Below are positions 1-7,529 of a DNA stretch of 27,411 nucleotides, piece after piece. The DNA lies in NCBI GenBank assembly GCA_946547205.1, contig CAMNPA010000002.1:1-27411 (forward strand), written 5' to 3'. Positions within the stretch are counted from its first letter, which is position 1; each line of letters opens with the position of its first letter. This DNA is from an uncultured Selenomonadales bacterium. Lineage in GTDB: Bacteria; Bacillota; Negativicutes; Selenomonadales; Selenomonadaceae. Position numbers and translations under genes: made by a program. The notes below the pieces were generated by a model that searched no databases, was not told the DNA's origin, and saw only the letters and a list, made by a program, of their open reading frames with translations.

Positions 1-63
1 GCTAACGACTAACACCTAACGACTAACGACTAAAAGCTAACGACTAACGACTAACAGCTAACA
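1..63. repeat. 7-bp tandem repeat array (CTAACGA type)
   Basis: Nine consecutive heptads of the form GCTAACG / ACTAACG / ACTAACA / CCTAACG fill the window edge and continue off it. Read on the minus strand, the array starts right after the mlaD stop codon (TGAGCTGTTAGC...). It is the same heptad family, in the same position relative to a stop codon, as the larger array after mlaE at 3963-4139. No ORF is plausible in it. Confidence 0.9.
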
Positions 64-65
64 GC

Positions 66-1370
66 TCAAAATTCTTGCTTGATGCCGAAATAAAATGCTT
101 GATCGTCTTTCTTATTTAGGTCGTGCCACTCGCTGAGAATGTAAGTTGAATCGGCGACGCGATATTGAGACTTGAGACGAACTTTGCCGTCGTTAGGGTC
201 GTAGGCTTCGGCGGAGAATTTCCATCTTTTGCCAACGTAAGTGTCGAGTCCGATGCCCGGCTTGCCCGCGATAATTCCTGCTCGTGCACCGAAATCCTTG
301 TTGAATTTTTTGCCGCCCTGCAGATTTAATTTTGTGCCGTCGCCAATGTCTTCCGCGCCGAGAATCAAAGACGTATCTTCGCTTGTCACGTCGAGAGTAA
401 AATTCGTGTCCCAATCGTGAGCTTTGCCGCTGTATAGTATATCAACCGAAGGCTTTACGTCAATCTTTGAAACTTTATCGGCGGTGCCTTGAACTTTGCC
501 CAACATTTTATCGGCGCGTTCAGTGATTGAGCGGGCGTTTCCGACGGTCGCTTTAAGGTCTTCGGCAACTTTCGGGTCGCCGACGAATTTATTCATGTTC
601 TCCGCCATAGCCGCCACATTTTTTGACGTGACAACAACATTGTCAAGAGCCTCTTTCAAGCTCGCGGTAGTTTGCGGATCGCCGGCGAATTTGTCGATGT
701 TCTCCGTGATGTGCTCAACGTTCGCCATAGTCCGATTCATGCCTTTAAGCGTGTCGTCAAGCTGCTTAATCATATCGTTGACGTTTGATTCGTTGTTGAC
801 GGCAACTCTTTCAAATGAAGCCATCATGCCTTTCATGTGCTCGGAAGTGTCCTTTATGTTTGCGCTCATCTCGACAACAGATTTTTTAAAAGTGTCGTCG
901 CCGACAATCGCGTTCATGTCAAACAAAAGCTCCTCGACTTTTTCCAAAACCTTTGTCAGCCCGTCGAACACAGAATCCATGTTGCCTTCTTCCACGCCGT
1001 GAAGATAGTCGCCTTCCTTGAGATATTCTCCGTTGTCAACTTTCGGCTGGAAATTTATAAACTTGTCGCCCATAACGCCGCTTGATGCGATTGTAACTTT
1101 GGACTGCTTGGGAATTTTCACATCCGAATTAATATCCATCGTTACGGTTACGCCTTTGCCGTCGTTGGCAATTTTAACGACTTTGCCGACGAGCACGCCG
1201 CTCAATCGAACGTCCGACTGCTGCTGAAGTCCGATAACCTGATTAAAGCCCGCGTACACGGTATAATCGTCACTCGGACCGAAACTGAAATTTCCTAAAC
1301 CTGCCGTCGCGCCGCCCAAGAGCATTAATCCGCCGACCGTGAACGCACCGACTTTCGCTTCAACTGACAT
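66..1370 (-). CDS. mlaD: MlaD-like MCE-domain phospholipid transport protein with C-terminal beta-barrel-like region
   Basis: This is the substrate-carrying MCE subunit of the Mla ABC transporter, which moves phospholipids between inner and outer membrane. The 434-residue protein has an N-terminal membrane helix (about 7-27), an MCE domain (about 35-112), a long polar helical region (about 130-300), and a C-terminal region (about 305-434) of alternating hydrophobic/polar strands ending in a terminal Phe, as outer-membrane barrels do. Classical proteobacterial MlaD is about 180 residues and lacks the last two parts. The Veillonella Mla system is described as having a long MlaD that bridges the envelope, and this protein fits that form. 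The start is the ATG at 1370, preceded by AGGAGG six bases upstream; an in-frame start at 1397 has no such site. It lies last in the operon, 28 bp after the PARG gene. Family assignment is firm; the barrel is inference from the residue pattern. Confidence 0.93.
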   Translation of the reverse strand: MSVEAKVGAFTVGGLMLLGGATAGLGNFSFGPSDDYTVYAGFNQVIGLQQQSDVRLSGVLVGKVVKIANDGKGVTVTMDINSDVKIPKQSKVTIASSGVMGDKFINFQPKVDNGEYLKEGDYLHGVEEGNMDSVFDGLTKVLEKVEELLFDMNAIVGDDTFKKSVVEMSANIKDTSEHMKGMMASFERVAVNNESNVNDMIKQLDDTLKGMNRTMANVEHITENIDKFAGDPQTTASLKEALDNVVVTSKNVAAMAENMNKFVGDPKVAEDLKATVGNARSITERADKMLGKVQGTADKVSKIDVKPSVDILYSGKAHDWDTNFTLDVTSEDTSLILGAEDIGDGTKLNLQGGKKFNKDFGARAGIIAGKPGIGLDTYVGKRWKFSAEAYDPNDGKVRLKSQYRVADSTYILSEWHDLNKKDDQAFYFGIKQEF

Positions 1371-1398
1371 TCTCTCGCCTCCTTTGCTAAAGATCAAT

Positions 1399-3201
1399 TT
1401 AATATTCTTCTTCGAGATAAATAATTTCGCCCGTGCGCTTTAACGCAATGAGACGCTCAAAATTGACGGCAATGTCTATAATATCTTTGAGCTCTGTTGC
1501 TTCAATGCCGTCTTTAGTTTTGTGCGGCGGCGGGACAGACAAAATTTTTCCGTCATTAGTCAAAGCGATAACCGCTCCGTGAAGTCCGCAACAAACTTTC
1601 TTAACGTCGCGCCAAGAGGAAACTTCTTTCATATACGTATCGCACCAAGCCTTAACAGTTCCGTCCGCATACAGTGCCGCAACCGTTTCAAGCGAATAGT
1701 AGCAACCGAACGCCGCAATTTGAACAATCTGACCGTGCGCAGGCTCTTGAAAATCTTTAAGCTCACGGTCGCCGCGCAAAAGTTTTCCGTCATAAGTCAA
1801 AGCGTAAGGATTATCAAAAGTCAGCGCAACTTGCTTGATGTTTCGCCACGCCTCAACTGTCTGTTTATAATTTTTTGTAAGCGTCTCACCCGGATATTGA
1901 TCGTAACAAAGAACCGTGCCGTCTCGTCTCAACATGGCGGAATGACCTTCGCACGCGTCAACGGCAATTCCTTCAAGCCACGACATGTCATGATACTTCG
2001 GAGCTTGAGAGCCGACAGATTTAAAGACAATGCCGCCGTCTTCGCGCAAGCCAATGATATGATGAAAACCTGCCGCAATGTCAACGCACCGTTTGAAGCG
2101 TCGAGAATAGCGCGCCTCGCCCGTGTGAATGTCGACGATTTTAACTTCGCCGTTCGTCTTCAACAAGGCGTAATGTTCACGAGCGATGACAATTTTTTTT
2201 ATGGTGCGTTCAAAAGTTTCGCTTGAAGCGGCTTTCAGCGTCGGAATAAAACCGTCGAGAGTTTCTTTGAACGCGGAAAAGTTTGTGTCACCCTTAGACG
2301 TGTGGCTTGTCTTGACGGCAAAGCAAATCTTTTGGAACGCGCCAAAAAATTCTTGCTCGCACAGAACGTCGCGGAAAAGTTCGGCAACATGCTTTGGCGG
2401 ATTGTGGAAGGCTCCGCAACCTATCGCGCCCAAGACAAGATTTTTTTGCCCGCGATCGATGGCAATGCGAAAGATCGTGCGAATTTTATTTTTCACGCCG
2501 TCGACGAGTTCGGGTGCAATGCGTTCCTCGCCGTCTTTAAAAATCGTGCGCGGTGAATTCATTCCGGCAACGGCAATCATGTTGACTTTCCACGGCTTAG
2601 CCGTCAAGCGATAACCTGTCGACTCGTTGTCGCGGAAGATTGTCACGCCGCCCGAAAAAATTCCGCCAAAATTTCTGTCAAGCGGATATTGATAATGCGA
2701 ACGCGTAACGCCGTATTGCTCGGCATAGGGCGCATAACGATACAAAAATTTATAATAGTCGCTGCAACGGAAAAGATATTCCTCTTGAGCACCTGCGCCG
2801 CTTCTGACACCGCCGCCGGGATTTCTTCGGCTTGCCATATTTAGCACGCAAACTTCCGGTCCGTCATCAATCCATTTGTGCGCCACGTCAAGACAGTCAT
2901 CGGGAACAACGGTAATTTCCGGCGAAGTAGTCAGTCTCTCGAAAGATGCTCTGAACGGTTTGTAATAGAACTGCGACGATCTTTTCGCGTCCGTAAGCAA
3001 AACAGAATTTCCGTCGGGCAAAGTGTAGCCGTTGGCCTCGACAATCGCCCGCGTATTTTCCCAAACTTCACGCCGCAGAGAATGATAATCCGCACCGTCC
3101 GCACGAAAATTTTTCAACCAACTTTCTGCGTTCCAAGTAACTGGACAATCTGTCCGTCGACAAGTGCCGTCGCCGTTGCTTTTGAATTCGAGTTCAGCCA
3201 A
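1399..3201 (-). CDS. Microbial-type poly(ADP-ribose) glycohydrolase (TIGR02452-like) fused to RCC1-like repeats
   Basis: The N-terminal half (about 1-320) is a macrodomain-type poly(ADP-ribose) glycohydrolase. It carries the PARG catalytic signature GGG-x7-QEE (G129-G131, Q139-E141, with E140/E141 the catalytic pair in the family) and the later LGAIGCGAF stretch (about 257-265) typical of TIGR02452 proteins. This family removes ADP-ribose from proteins or nucleic acids. The C-terminal half (about 330-600) has roughly six repeats of the type 'ALxxDGxV ... W.dV..va.g..h', resembling RCC1/regulator-of-condensation blades, which usually bind a partner. The start is TTG at 3201 with GAGGAG eight bases upstream; no in-frame ATG fits. 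It begins 12 bp after the mlaF stop and sits between mlaF and mlaD, so it would be co-transcribed with lipid-transport genes. No functional link to Mla is evident. Catalytic family is confident; RCC1 assignment is moderate. Confidence 0.88.
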   Translation of the reverse strand: MAELEFKSNGDGTCRRTDCPVTWNAESWLKNFRADGADYHSLRREVWENTRAIVEANGYTLPDGNSVLLTDAKRSSQFYYKPFRASFERLTTSPEITVVPDDCLDVAHKWIDDGPEVCVLNMASRRNPGGGVRSGAGAQEEYLFRCSDYYKFLYRYAPYAEQYGVTRSHYQYPLDRNFGGIFSGGVTIFRDNESTGYRLTAKPWKVNMIAVAGMNSPRTIFKDGEERIAPELVDGVKNKIRTIFRIAIDRGQKNLVLGAIGCGAFHNPPKHVAELFRDVLCEQEFFGAFQKICFAVKTSHTSKGDTNFSAFKETLDGFIPTLKAASSETFERTIKKIVIAREHYALLKTNGEVKIVDIHTGEARYSRRFKRCVDIAAGFHHIIGLREDGGIVFKSVGSQAPKYHDMSWLEGIAVDACEGHSAMLRRDGTVLCYDQYPGETLTKNYKQTVEAWRNIKQVALTFDNPYALTYDGKLLRGDRELKDFQEPAHGQIVQIAAFGCYYSLETVAALYADGTVKAWCDTYMKEVSSWRDVKKVCCGLHGAVIALTNDGKILSVPPPHKTKDGIEATELKDIIDIAVNFERLIALKRTGEIIYLEEEY

Positions 3202-3213
3202 AAAATCATCTCC

Positions 3214-3939
3214 TCAATCAATGATTCGGAAGAACGCTTTAACGCGCTCGTCTTGAATTTTTTTGAAGTTGTCGGGAGTGTCGACGGCAATCAGTTCGCC
3301 GTTGTAGACCATCGCAATTCTGTCGGCAATGCGGCACGCGCTAACCATATCATGCGTTACGACAATGCTTGTGACGTTCAAAGCCCGTTGCGTCTCAATA
3401 ATCAAGTCGTCAATTTTTGTCGTCGTGACCGGATCAAGTCCGCTTGAAGGTTCGTCGTAGAAAATAATTTCCGGACCGAAAGCAATCGCCCGCGCAAGTG
3501 AAACACGTTTTTTCATGCCGCCGGAAAGTTCGTTGGGCATACGATTTTCCACGCCTTCGAGACCGACTTGTTGCAATTTTTCATGCACGATGGCTTTAAT
3601 CTTTTCGCGGCTGAAGTCTGTATGTTCGACGAGACCGAAGGCAACGTTATCGCCGACCGTCATTGAATCGAACAGCGCGCTATATTGAAAAACCATTCCC
3701 ATGCGAAGACGAATACGCATCATTTCTTTTTCGTCAAGGCGAGAAATTTCATCGTTGCCAATCCAAATTTCGCCGCTCGTCGGTTGAATCAGACCGATCA
3801 TCAATCGCAGGAGAGTCGATTTGCCGGAGCCGGAGCCGCCGATAATCGCGAGAGTTTCACCGTCGGCAATTTCGAGGTTTATGCTTTTGAGCGCGACCTT
3901 CTTGCCGAAAATTTTTGTTACGTTAATTAGCTTAATCAT
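3214..3939 (-). CDS. mlaF: Mla ABC transporter ATP-binding protein
   Basis: This is the ATPase subunit that powers the MlaE permease at the inner membrane. At 241 residues it is normal length. Walker A is GGSGSGKST (34-42), the Q-loop is around Q85, the ABC signature is LSGGMKKR (138-145; the M-K-K-R form is typical of the MlaF/Mkl lineage) and Walker B is IIFYDEP (158-164), followed by the SSGLDP D-loop and a switch His in VTHD. The start is ATG at 3939. It is separated from mlaE by a 200-bp array of 7-bp repeats, unusual inside an operon, and is followed 12 bp later by the PARG gene. The mlaE-mlaF-mlaD order supports the Mla assignment over other ABC ATPases. Confidence 0.95.
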   Translation of the reverse strand: MIKLINVTKIFGKKVALKSINLEIADGETLAIIGGSGSGKSTLLRLMIGLIQPTSGEIWIGNDEISRLDEKEMMRIRLRMGMVFQYSALFDSMTVGDNVAFGLVEHTDFSREKIKAIVHEKLQQVGLEGVENRMPNELSGGMKKRVSLARAIAFGPEIIFYDEPSSGLDPVTTTKIDDLIIETQRALNVTSIVVTHDMVSACRIADRIAMVYNGELIAVDTPDNFKKIQDERVKAFFRIID

Positions 3940-3962
3940 AAAGTCTCCGTTGTCATCTGTCA

Positions 3963-4139
3963 GCTGTTAGTCGTTAGTCGTTAGCTTTTAGTCGTTAGTC
4001 GTTAGCTGTTAGTCGTTAGTCGTTAGCTGTTAGTCGTTAGTCGTTAGGAAAATCCTAAAAGCTAAAAGCTAACAGCTAAAAGCTAAAAGCTAAAACCTAA
4101 AAGCTAAAAGCTAAAAGCTCAAAGCTAAAACCTAAAAGC
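3963..4139. repeat. Inverted 12 + 12 array of 7-bp repeats between mlaE and mlaF
   Basis: From 3963 to 4046 there are twelve heptads of the type GTCGTTA/GCTGTTA. A 9-bp centre GGAAAATCC (4047-4055) follows, then twelve heptads of the type TAAAAGC/TAACAGC/TAAAACC (4056-4139). TTA in the left arm faces TAA in the right arm, and the centre forms a clean hairpin TTAGGA-AAA-TCCTAA, so the block can fold as one long imperfect hairpin. It starts directly at the mlaE stop codon on the minus strand (TGAGCTTTTAG). The left arm also shows a 21-bp higher-order period (two GTCGTTA plus one GCTGTTA or GCTTTTA). It may attenuate or stabilise the mla transcript; that is inference. Confidence 0.92.
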
Positions 4140-4913
4140 TCACCTGTAAATTATAAAAGTCAACAGCGCGTTCAAGATAAAAATGACGATAATCGACGTG
4201 ACGACCGTGCGAGTCGTGGCAATGCCGACACCTTCCGCGCCATCAGGACAGTTCAAGCCGTAGTAGCAGCCGAGCACCGCGATAACATTGCCGAAGAAAA
4301 TCGCCTTAATCATGCCGCCTGTCAAATCGTAAATCGTCGCGAAAATTTTAATCGAGTTCATGAAGACGTAAGAACTGATGCCGGAGTATTGAGTTGCCAC
4401 GACCCAACCGCCTGCTACGCCGATGATGTCGCCGAAAACTGTCAGAATCGGAACGGCAATCATGCAGGCAATCATTCGCGGGACAATCAGATAATTCACG
4501 GGACTGACCGCCATAACTTTTAACGCGTCGATTTGTTCAGTGACTTTCATTGTGCTGATCTCTGCAGTTATCGCCGCACCGACTCTGCCCGCGCAGACGA
4601 CACCGACTAAAACCGGACCGAGCTCTCTGCCGATGGCGATGGCGATAATTCCGCCGACGGTTGATTGTGCGCCAAAACGTATGAACTCGTGCGCGGTTTG
4701 CAACGTGAAAACTACGCCAGTAAATAAAAGCGTCAACGATACGATTGTCAACGAGTCAACGCCGAGATGAGCCATTTGCGCGATGATGTGACGGATTCGC
4801 GGCTTGTGCTTGAGCTGTTTCATTGTGTCGACGTAGAGCAAAATTATCGTGCCGAATTCTTCAAAGCGTCTAATCATGAACTCGCCGATTATCTCAAAAA
4901 ATTTCGTCAGCAA
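4140..4913 (-). CDS. mlaE: MlaE-family ABC transporter permease
   Basis: This is the inner-membrane permease of the Mla phospholipid transporter. The 257-residue product has an amphipathic N-terminus followed by about five hydrophobic segments, with the conserved MlaE stretch around GRELGPVLVGVVCAGRVGAA and the following IDALKVMAVSP loop that contacts the ATPase. The start is taken as TTG at 4913, preceded by AAAGGAGG with seven bases of spacing. A TTG at 4934 in the same frame lies at or upstream of the predicted transcription start and inside the RBS region, so it is rejected. The stop codon at 4140-4142 coincides with the edge of the heptad array. It is first in the operon. Confidence 0.94.
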   Translation of the reverse strand: MLTKFFEIIGEFMIRRFEEFGTIILLYVDTMKQLKHKPRIRHIIAQMAHLGVDSLTIVSLTLLFTGVVFTLQTAHEFIRFGAQSTVGGIIAIAIGRELGPVLVGVVCAGRVGAAITAEISTMKVTEQIDALKVMAVSPVNYLIVPRMIACMIAVPILTVFGDIIGVAGGWVVATQYSGISSYVFMNSIKIFATIYDLTGGMIKAIFFGNVIAVLGCYYGLNCPDGAEGVGIATTRTVVTSIIVIFILNALLTFIIYR

Positions 4914-4937
4914 TGTGGTGCCTCCTTTCGACAACGC

Positions 4938-4946
4938 ATTATAACA
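4938..4946 (-). promoter_or_regulatory. Extended -10 promoter for the mla operon
   Basis: On the minus strand TGTTATAAT is a consensus extended -10 element with a weak -35. The predicted start of transcription near 4931 leaves a leader of under 20 bases before the AAAGGAGG site and the TTG start at 4913. Confidence 0.6.
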
Positions 4947-5044
4947 TAAAATTCATTTGAGTATGGATAGACGCTGAAAATTTTTTTTGCAACATATCCG
5001 CGCGTTGCCAATCGCCTTTGCGCCGCCGGTCTATGAAAAAACTA

Positions 5045-5074
5045 TTGACACGCGAGGGAATTTAGTTATACAAT
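5045..5074 (+). promoter_or_regulatory. Sigma-A promoter with no protein gene behind it
   Basis: TTGACA (5045-5050) is followed by TATACA (5067-5072, 16-bp spacing) or TACAAT (5069-5074, 18-bp spacing). The -35 is a perfect consensus. Transcription would start near 5080 and run into the structured stretch 5083-5330. The nearest downstream coding start is ispE at 5977, which has its own promoter beyond a terminator. Confidence 0.55.
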
Positions 5075-5079
5075 CGCCA

Positions 5080-5330
5080 CGATTTGAGATGAACGCAGCT
5101 CAATCATCTTTGACTTTGCGGACGATTCAAACGCGTCTGCACACTTCGAGGACTTGAAATTTTAAGTCCCGCTGACTTTATACAATCCCTGCGCATGTTA
5201 ACGGTGCAGGATTTAAATATTTCGACGCTGAAAATTTTGAGCAGTTCTTGAAAAGAAAATGACCATTCAAAGGATCGACGGTTGAATTTCTTTTCAGCAA
5301 ACGCTCAAGATAACGTCGTTAAACCAAAGG
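5080..5330 (+). ncRNA. Candidate structured non-coding RNA
   Basis: No ORF here looks real, but the stretch contains successive hairpins. GATTTGAG pairs with CTCAATC (5083-5107). GCGGAC pairs with GTCTGC. GGACTT pairs with AAGTCC around GAAATTTT (about 5153-5172). AATCCCTGC pairs with GCAGGATT. A compound stem follows in which TTGAGC pairs with GCTCAA, enclosing TGAAAAGAAA with TTTCTTTTCA, enclosing ATTCAA with TTGAAT (about 5238-5311). A perfect -35 promoter lies just upstream. I cannot match it to a named RNA: it lacks the signatures of RNase P RNA, tmRNA, SRP RNA, T-box and the common riboswitches. The stretch 5331-5720 that follows shows further short hairpins but nothing I can name. Confidence 0.35.
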
Positions 5331-5720
5331 AAGTGCAAAGCCCTTTACGCCGAACGAACGCTGATATTTTTTAGGACGCCGTGAAAAATTTTTCGTGCCA
5401 AATGTTAATCTTGTCCCCACAAACCCGACTTTCCACCAATGCCACCGGCACAGGCAAATTCACGACGAACAATCTCTTCAGCGACACGGAAAGCTAACGG
5501 CGCAAATGCACGACCACTCAACAGGGCGCGACATCGTCCTTTGCGAACAGCGAAAACCTTTGCGGAATTGTCAATGCCGAAAAAATTTCTTGAGTATCTT
5601 CGGGCGCAAGACTTCGTTAAGATTTTCCCCGAATCTTTAGCGAATTGCCCAACGTCTCTTTCAAGACAGCGCGTCGCGAATCGAACCCCGTGCGATGTGT
5701 TGCAAAAACCTACAAAGCAG

Positions 5721-5753
5721 AAGCCTCGGCGGAGAGTCGAGGCTTTTGTTTTT
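5721..5753 (+). terminator. Intrinsic terminator
   Basis: AAGCCTCG and CGAGGCTT form an 8-bp GC-rich stem with a 9-base loop, followed by TTTTGTTTTT. It ends whatever is transcribed from the promoter at 5045 and insulates the ispE operon. Confidence 0.8.
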
Positions 5754-5765
5754 AGAATGCTAATC

Positions 5766-5794
5766 TTGCCAAAGAAAATAAAGCGTGGTAGAAT
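5766..5794 (+). promoter_or_regulatory. Sigma-A promoter for the ispE operon
   Basis: TTGCCA (5766-5771) and TAGAAT (5789-5794) are separated by exactly 17 bp. The promoter lies just after the terminator at 5721-5753 and before the 151-bp duplication, so it was not itself duplicated. Confidence 0.7.
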
Positions 5795-5801
5795 TTCGGC
5801 G

Positions 5802-6103
5802 AAAATTTTAAGGCGTGGTGAGTTGATGTTACAAGAATTCGCGCGGGCGAAAATAAATTTAACGCTTGACATCACGGGACGACGTGCCGACGGTTATCAC
5901 GAAGTTTCGATGATAATGCAGACGATTGCCCTTGCCGACGTGTTGACGTTGAAAAATTTTAAGGCGTGGTGAGTTGATGTTACAAGAATTCGCGCGGGCG
6001 AAAATAAATTTAACGCTTGACATCACGGGACGACGTGCCGACGGTTATCACGAAGTTTCGATGATAATGCAGACGATTGCCCTTGCCGACGTGTTGACGT
6101 TGA
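5802..6103 (+). repeat. 151-bp perfect tandem duplication of the ispE translation start
   Basis: Positions 5802-5952 and 5953-6103 are direct copies, and every landmark is offset by 151 bp (for example the ATG at 5826 and at 5977). The unit contains the ispE ribosome binding region, start codon and first ~43 codons. The junction lies in a short A-rich/AAAATTTT stretch, suggesting slippage or recombination at microhomology. I saw no base difference between copies, so it is recent or an assembly artefact. Confidence 0.93.
5826..5972 (+). pseudogene. Truncated upstream copy of the ispE 5' end
   Basis: The first copy of the duplication starts an ORF identical to IspE residues 1-43. It then reads across the junction into LKNFKAW and stops at 5970-5972, giving a 48-residue peptide without an active site. 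It ends 4 bp before the true ispE ATG, so if translated it could couple translation to the intact gene. It is a by-product of the duplication, not a separate gene. Confidence 0.85.
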
Positions 6104-6831
6104 AAAAAATTCCGAGCGGCGTGAAATTGTCGATGGACGCGACGGAAATTATCGGCGGCGAAAACATTCCGGCGGACGAAAAAAATTTGGCGTGTCGTGC
6201 GGCTGTCGAGCTGCAAAAATTTTGCGGCAAAAGTTTCGGAGTGTCGATTGACCTCGTGAAAAAAATTCCTGTTGCGGCAGGATTGGCGGGCGGCTCTGCG
6301 GACGCGGCGGCTGTCCTGCGCGGCATGAATCGGCTTTACGAATTGAACTTGACTGAAACCGAACTTTGCGAAATCGGCGCACGTGTCGGCTCGGACGTGC
6401 CCTTTTGCATTGTCGGCGGAACGTGTCTTGCTGAAGGTCGCGGCGAAATTTTGACGCCTCTCAATCCGATAAAAAATTTCAGCGTTGTCTTAGCCAAACC
6501 GAACGGAGAAATTTCAACGGCTTGGGCTTATAAAACTTACGACGAAAATCCCGCGACGATTCATCCGCCGAATCAAGAGATTATCCAACAATTTGCGCGC
6601 GGAGAATTTGATGCGGCGTTTAAAAATTTTTCAAACGTCCTTGAGAATGTTGCGCTGAAAAAAATTCCCGCCATTGCCGATTGCAAACGTAAGATGCTCG
6701 CCGCCGGTGCAAAGGTCGCTTTGATGAGCGGATCCGGGCCGACGGTTTTTGCGCTTGCCGACGACGAATCAGCCGAAAAAATTTCCGCAAGCATTGACGA
6801 CGCACAAACTTTTATAACGAAGACTTTTTGA
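5977..6831 (+). CDS. ispE: 4-diphosphocytidyl-2-C-methyl-D-erythritol kinase
   Basis: IspE phosphorylates CDP-methylerythritol in the MEP pathway to isoprenoid precursors, in the cytoplasm. The 284-residue GHMP kinase is full length. It has the N-terminal ARAKINL motif with Lys9, the ATP-binding glycine-rich loop PVAAGLAGGSADAAA (98-112), the catalytic Asp140 in GSDVPF (equivalent to E. coli Asp141) and the C-terminal GSGPTVFA motif. The start is ATG at 5977 with GGTGAG upstream, in the second copy of a 151-bp duplication. An in-frame TTG one codon earlier is less likely. It is first in a plus-strand run with gntR 17 bp downstream. Confidence 0.97.
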   Translation: MLQEFARAKINLTLDITGRRADGYHEVSMIMQTIALADVLTLKKIPSGVKLSMDATEIIGGENIPADEKNLACRAAVELQKFCGKSFGVSIDLVKKIPVAAGLAGGSADAAAVLRGMNRLYELNLTETELCEIGARVGSDVPFCIVGGTCLAEGRGEILTPLNPIKNFSVVLAKPNGEISTAWAYKTYDENPATIHPPNQEIIQQFARGEFDAAFKNFSNVLENVALKKIPAIADCKRKMLAAGAKVALMSGSGPTVFALADDESAEKISASIDDAQTFITKTF

Positions 6832-6848
6832 ATAAGGATGAATGACAC

Positions 6849-7529
6849 ATGGGCAACAGACTGGAACCGATAAAAATCGACAACTATCAACCATTGCGCG
6901 AAACCGTTTGCGAGGCTCTGCGCGACGCGATAAGGCGCGGAATTTTGGAGCCAGGCGAACGATTAATGGAAGTTCAATTAGCCGAAGAACTCGGAATCAG
7001 TCGCACGCCCGTCCGCGAGGCAATTCGCAAACTTGAGCAGGAAGGCTACGTTATCATGATGCCGCGTCGTGGAACTTATGTGTCGAGCGTTTCAGTTCAC
7101 GACGTGAAAGAAATTTTCGAGATTCGCACGGCACTTGAATCACTGTCGACGGGACTTGCGACAATGCGCATTGAGCCGGACGAATTGGAAAAACTTCGCG
7201 CACTGCTCACGGAAATTGAAGGTCACATTGAACGCAGAGACATCGATAAAATTGTTGCGACGGATATAAAATTTCACGGACTGCTTTATCAAGTCAGCCG
7301 CAATGAACGCCTCGTAACGATAATCAGCAACCTTAAAGAGCAACTCGCACGTTTTCGCACGCTCAGCATGTCTTATCCCGGTCGCTTGAAAGAAACGTTG
7401 GAAGAACATCGCGCAATGGTCGAGGCTATCGCTGCCGGTGATGTTGAAGCTGCCCGCGACGCCGCCGAACGTCACATGGAACAAGCTGAAGAAACTTTGT
7501 TGAAGGCAATGCGGAGGAAGTCCGATTGA
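6849..7529 (+). CDS. GntR-family transcriptional regulator, FCD (FadR-type) subgroup
   Basis: This DNA-binding repressor/activator responds to a small ligand, probably a carboxylate. The 226-residue protein has an N-terminal winged helix-turn-helix (about 15-80, with LAEELGISRTPVREAIRKLE as the recognition part) and a C-terminal all-helical FCD ligand domain (about 85-220). The metal-binding set is visible: Asp139, His143, His187 and His209. AAGGAT lies eight bases before the ATG. Its stop overlaps the TTG start of hicA (TTGA). The ligand cannot be told from sequence. A regulator next to ispE and glmU suggests local control, but that is unproven. Confidence 0.93.
   Translation: MGNRLEPIKIDNYQPLRETVCEALRDAIRRGILEPGERLMEVQLAEELGISRTPVREAIRKLEQEGYVIMMPRRGTYVSSVSVHDVKEIFEIRTALESLSTGLATMRIEPDELEKLRALLTEIEGHIERRDIDKIVATDIKFHGLLYQVSRNERLVTIISNLKEQLARFRTLSMSYPGRLKETLEEHRAMVEAIAAGDVEAARDAAERHMEQAEETLLKAMRRKSD

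Noticed and set aside
1522..2226. Plus-strand ORF opposite the PARG gene
   Set aside because: It is a shadow frame of a gene with clear catalytic motifs; the translation is Arg/Asn-rich and unlike a real protein.
3963..4139. Heptad arrays as a CRISPR array
   Set aside because: The units are 7 bp and contiguous, with no unique spacers and no cas genes.
4914..4934. mlaE start at TTG 4934
   Set aside because: It would place the AAAGGAGG site inside the coding region and lies at or before the predicted transcription start; TTG 4913 has ideal spacing.
5312..5365. Resemblance to a c-di-GMP riboswitch (AAACC ... GCAAAGCC)
   Set aside because: Only two short words match; the conserved core and helices are not all present, and no suitable gene follows.
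5676..5700. tRNA- or tmRNA-like T-loop (GGGGTTCGATT on the minus strand)
   Set aside because: The flanking bases do not form a T-stem, and there is no acceptor stem, CCA end or tmRNA 5' consensus.
5405..5875. Minus-strand 156-codon ORF and overlapping plus-strand ORF (5439-5972) in the gap before ispE
   Set aside because: Both are Arg/Cys-rich, have no RBS or motif, and cross a terminator and a promoter. The end of the plus-strand frame is only the duplicated ispE start.
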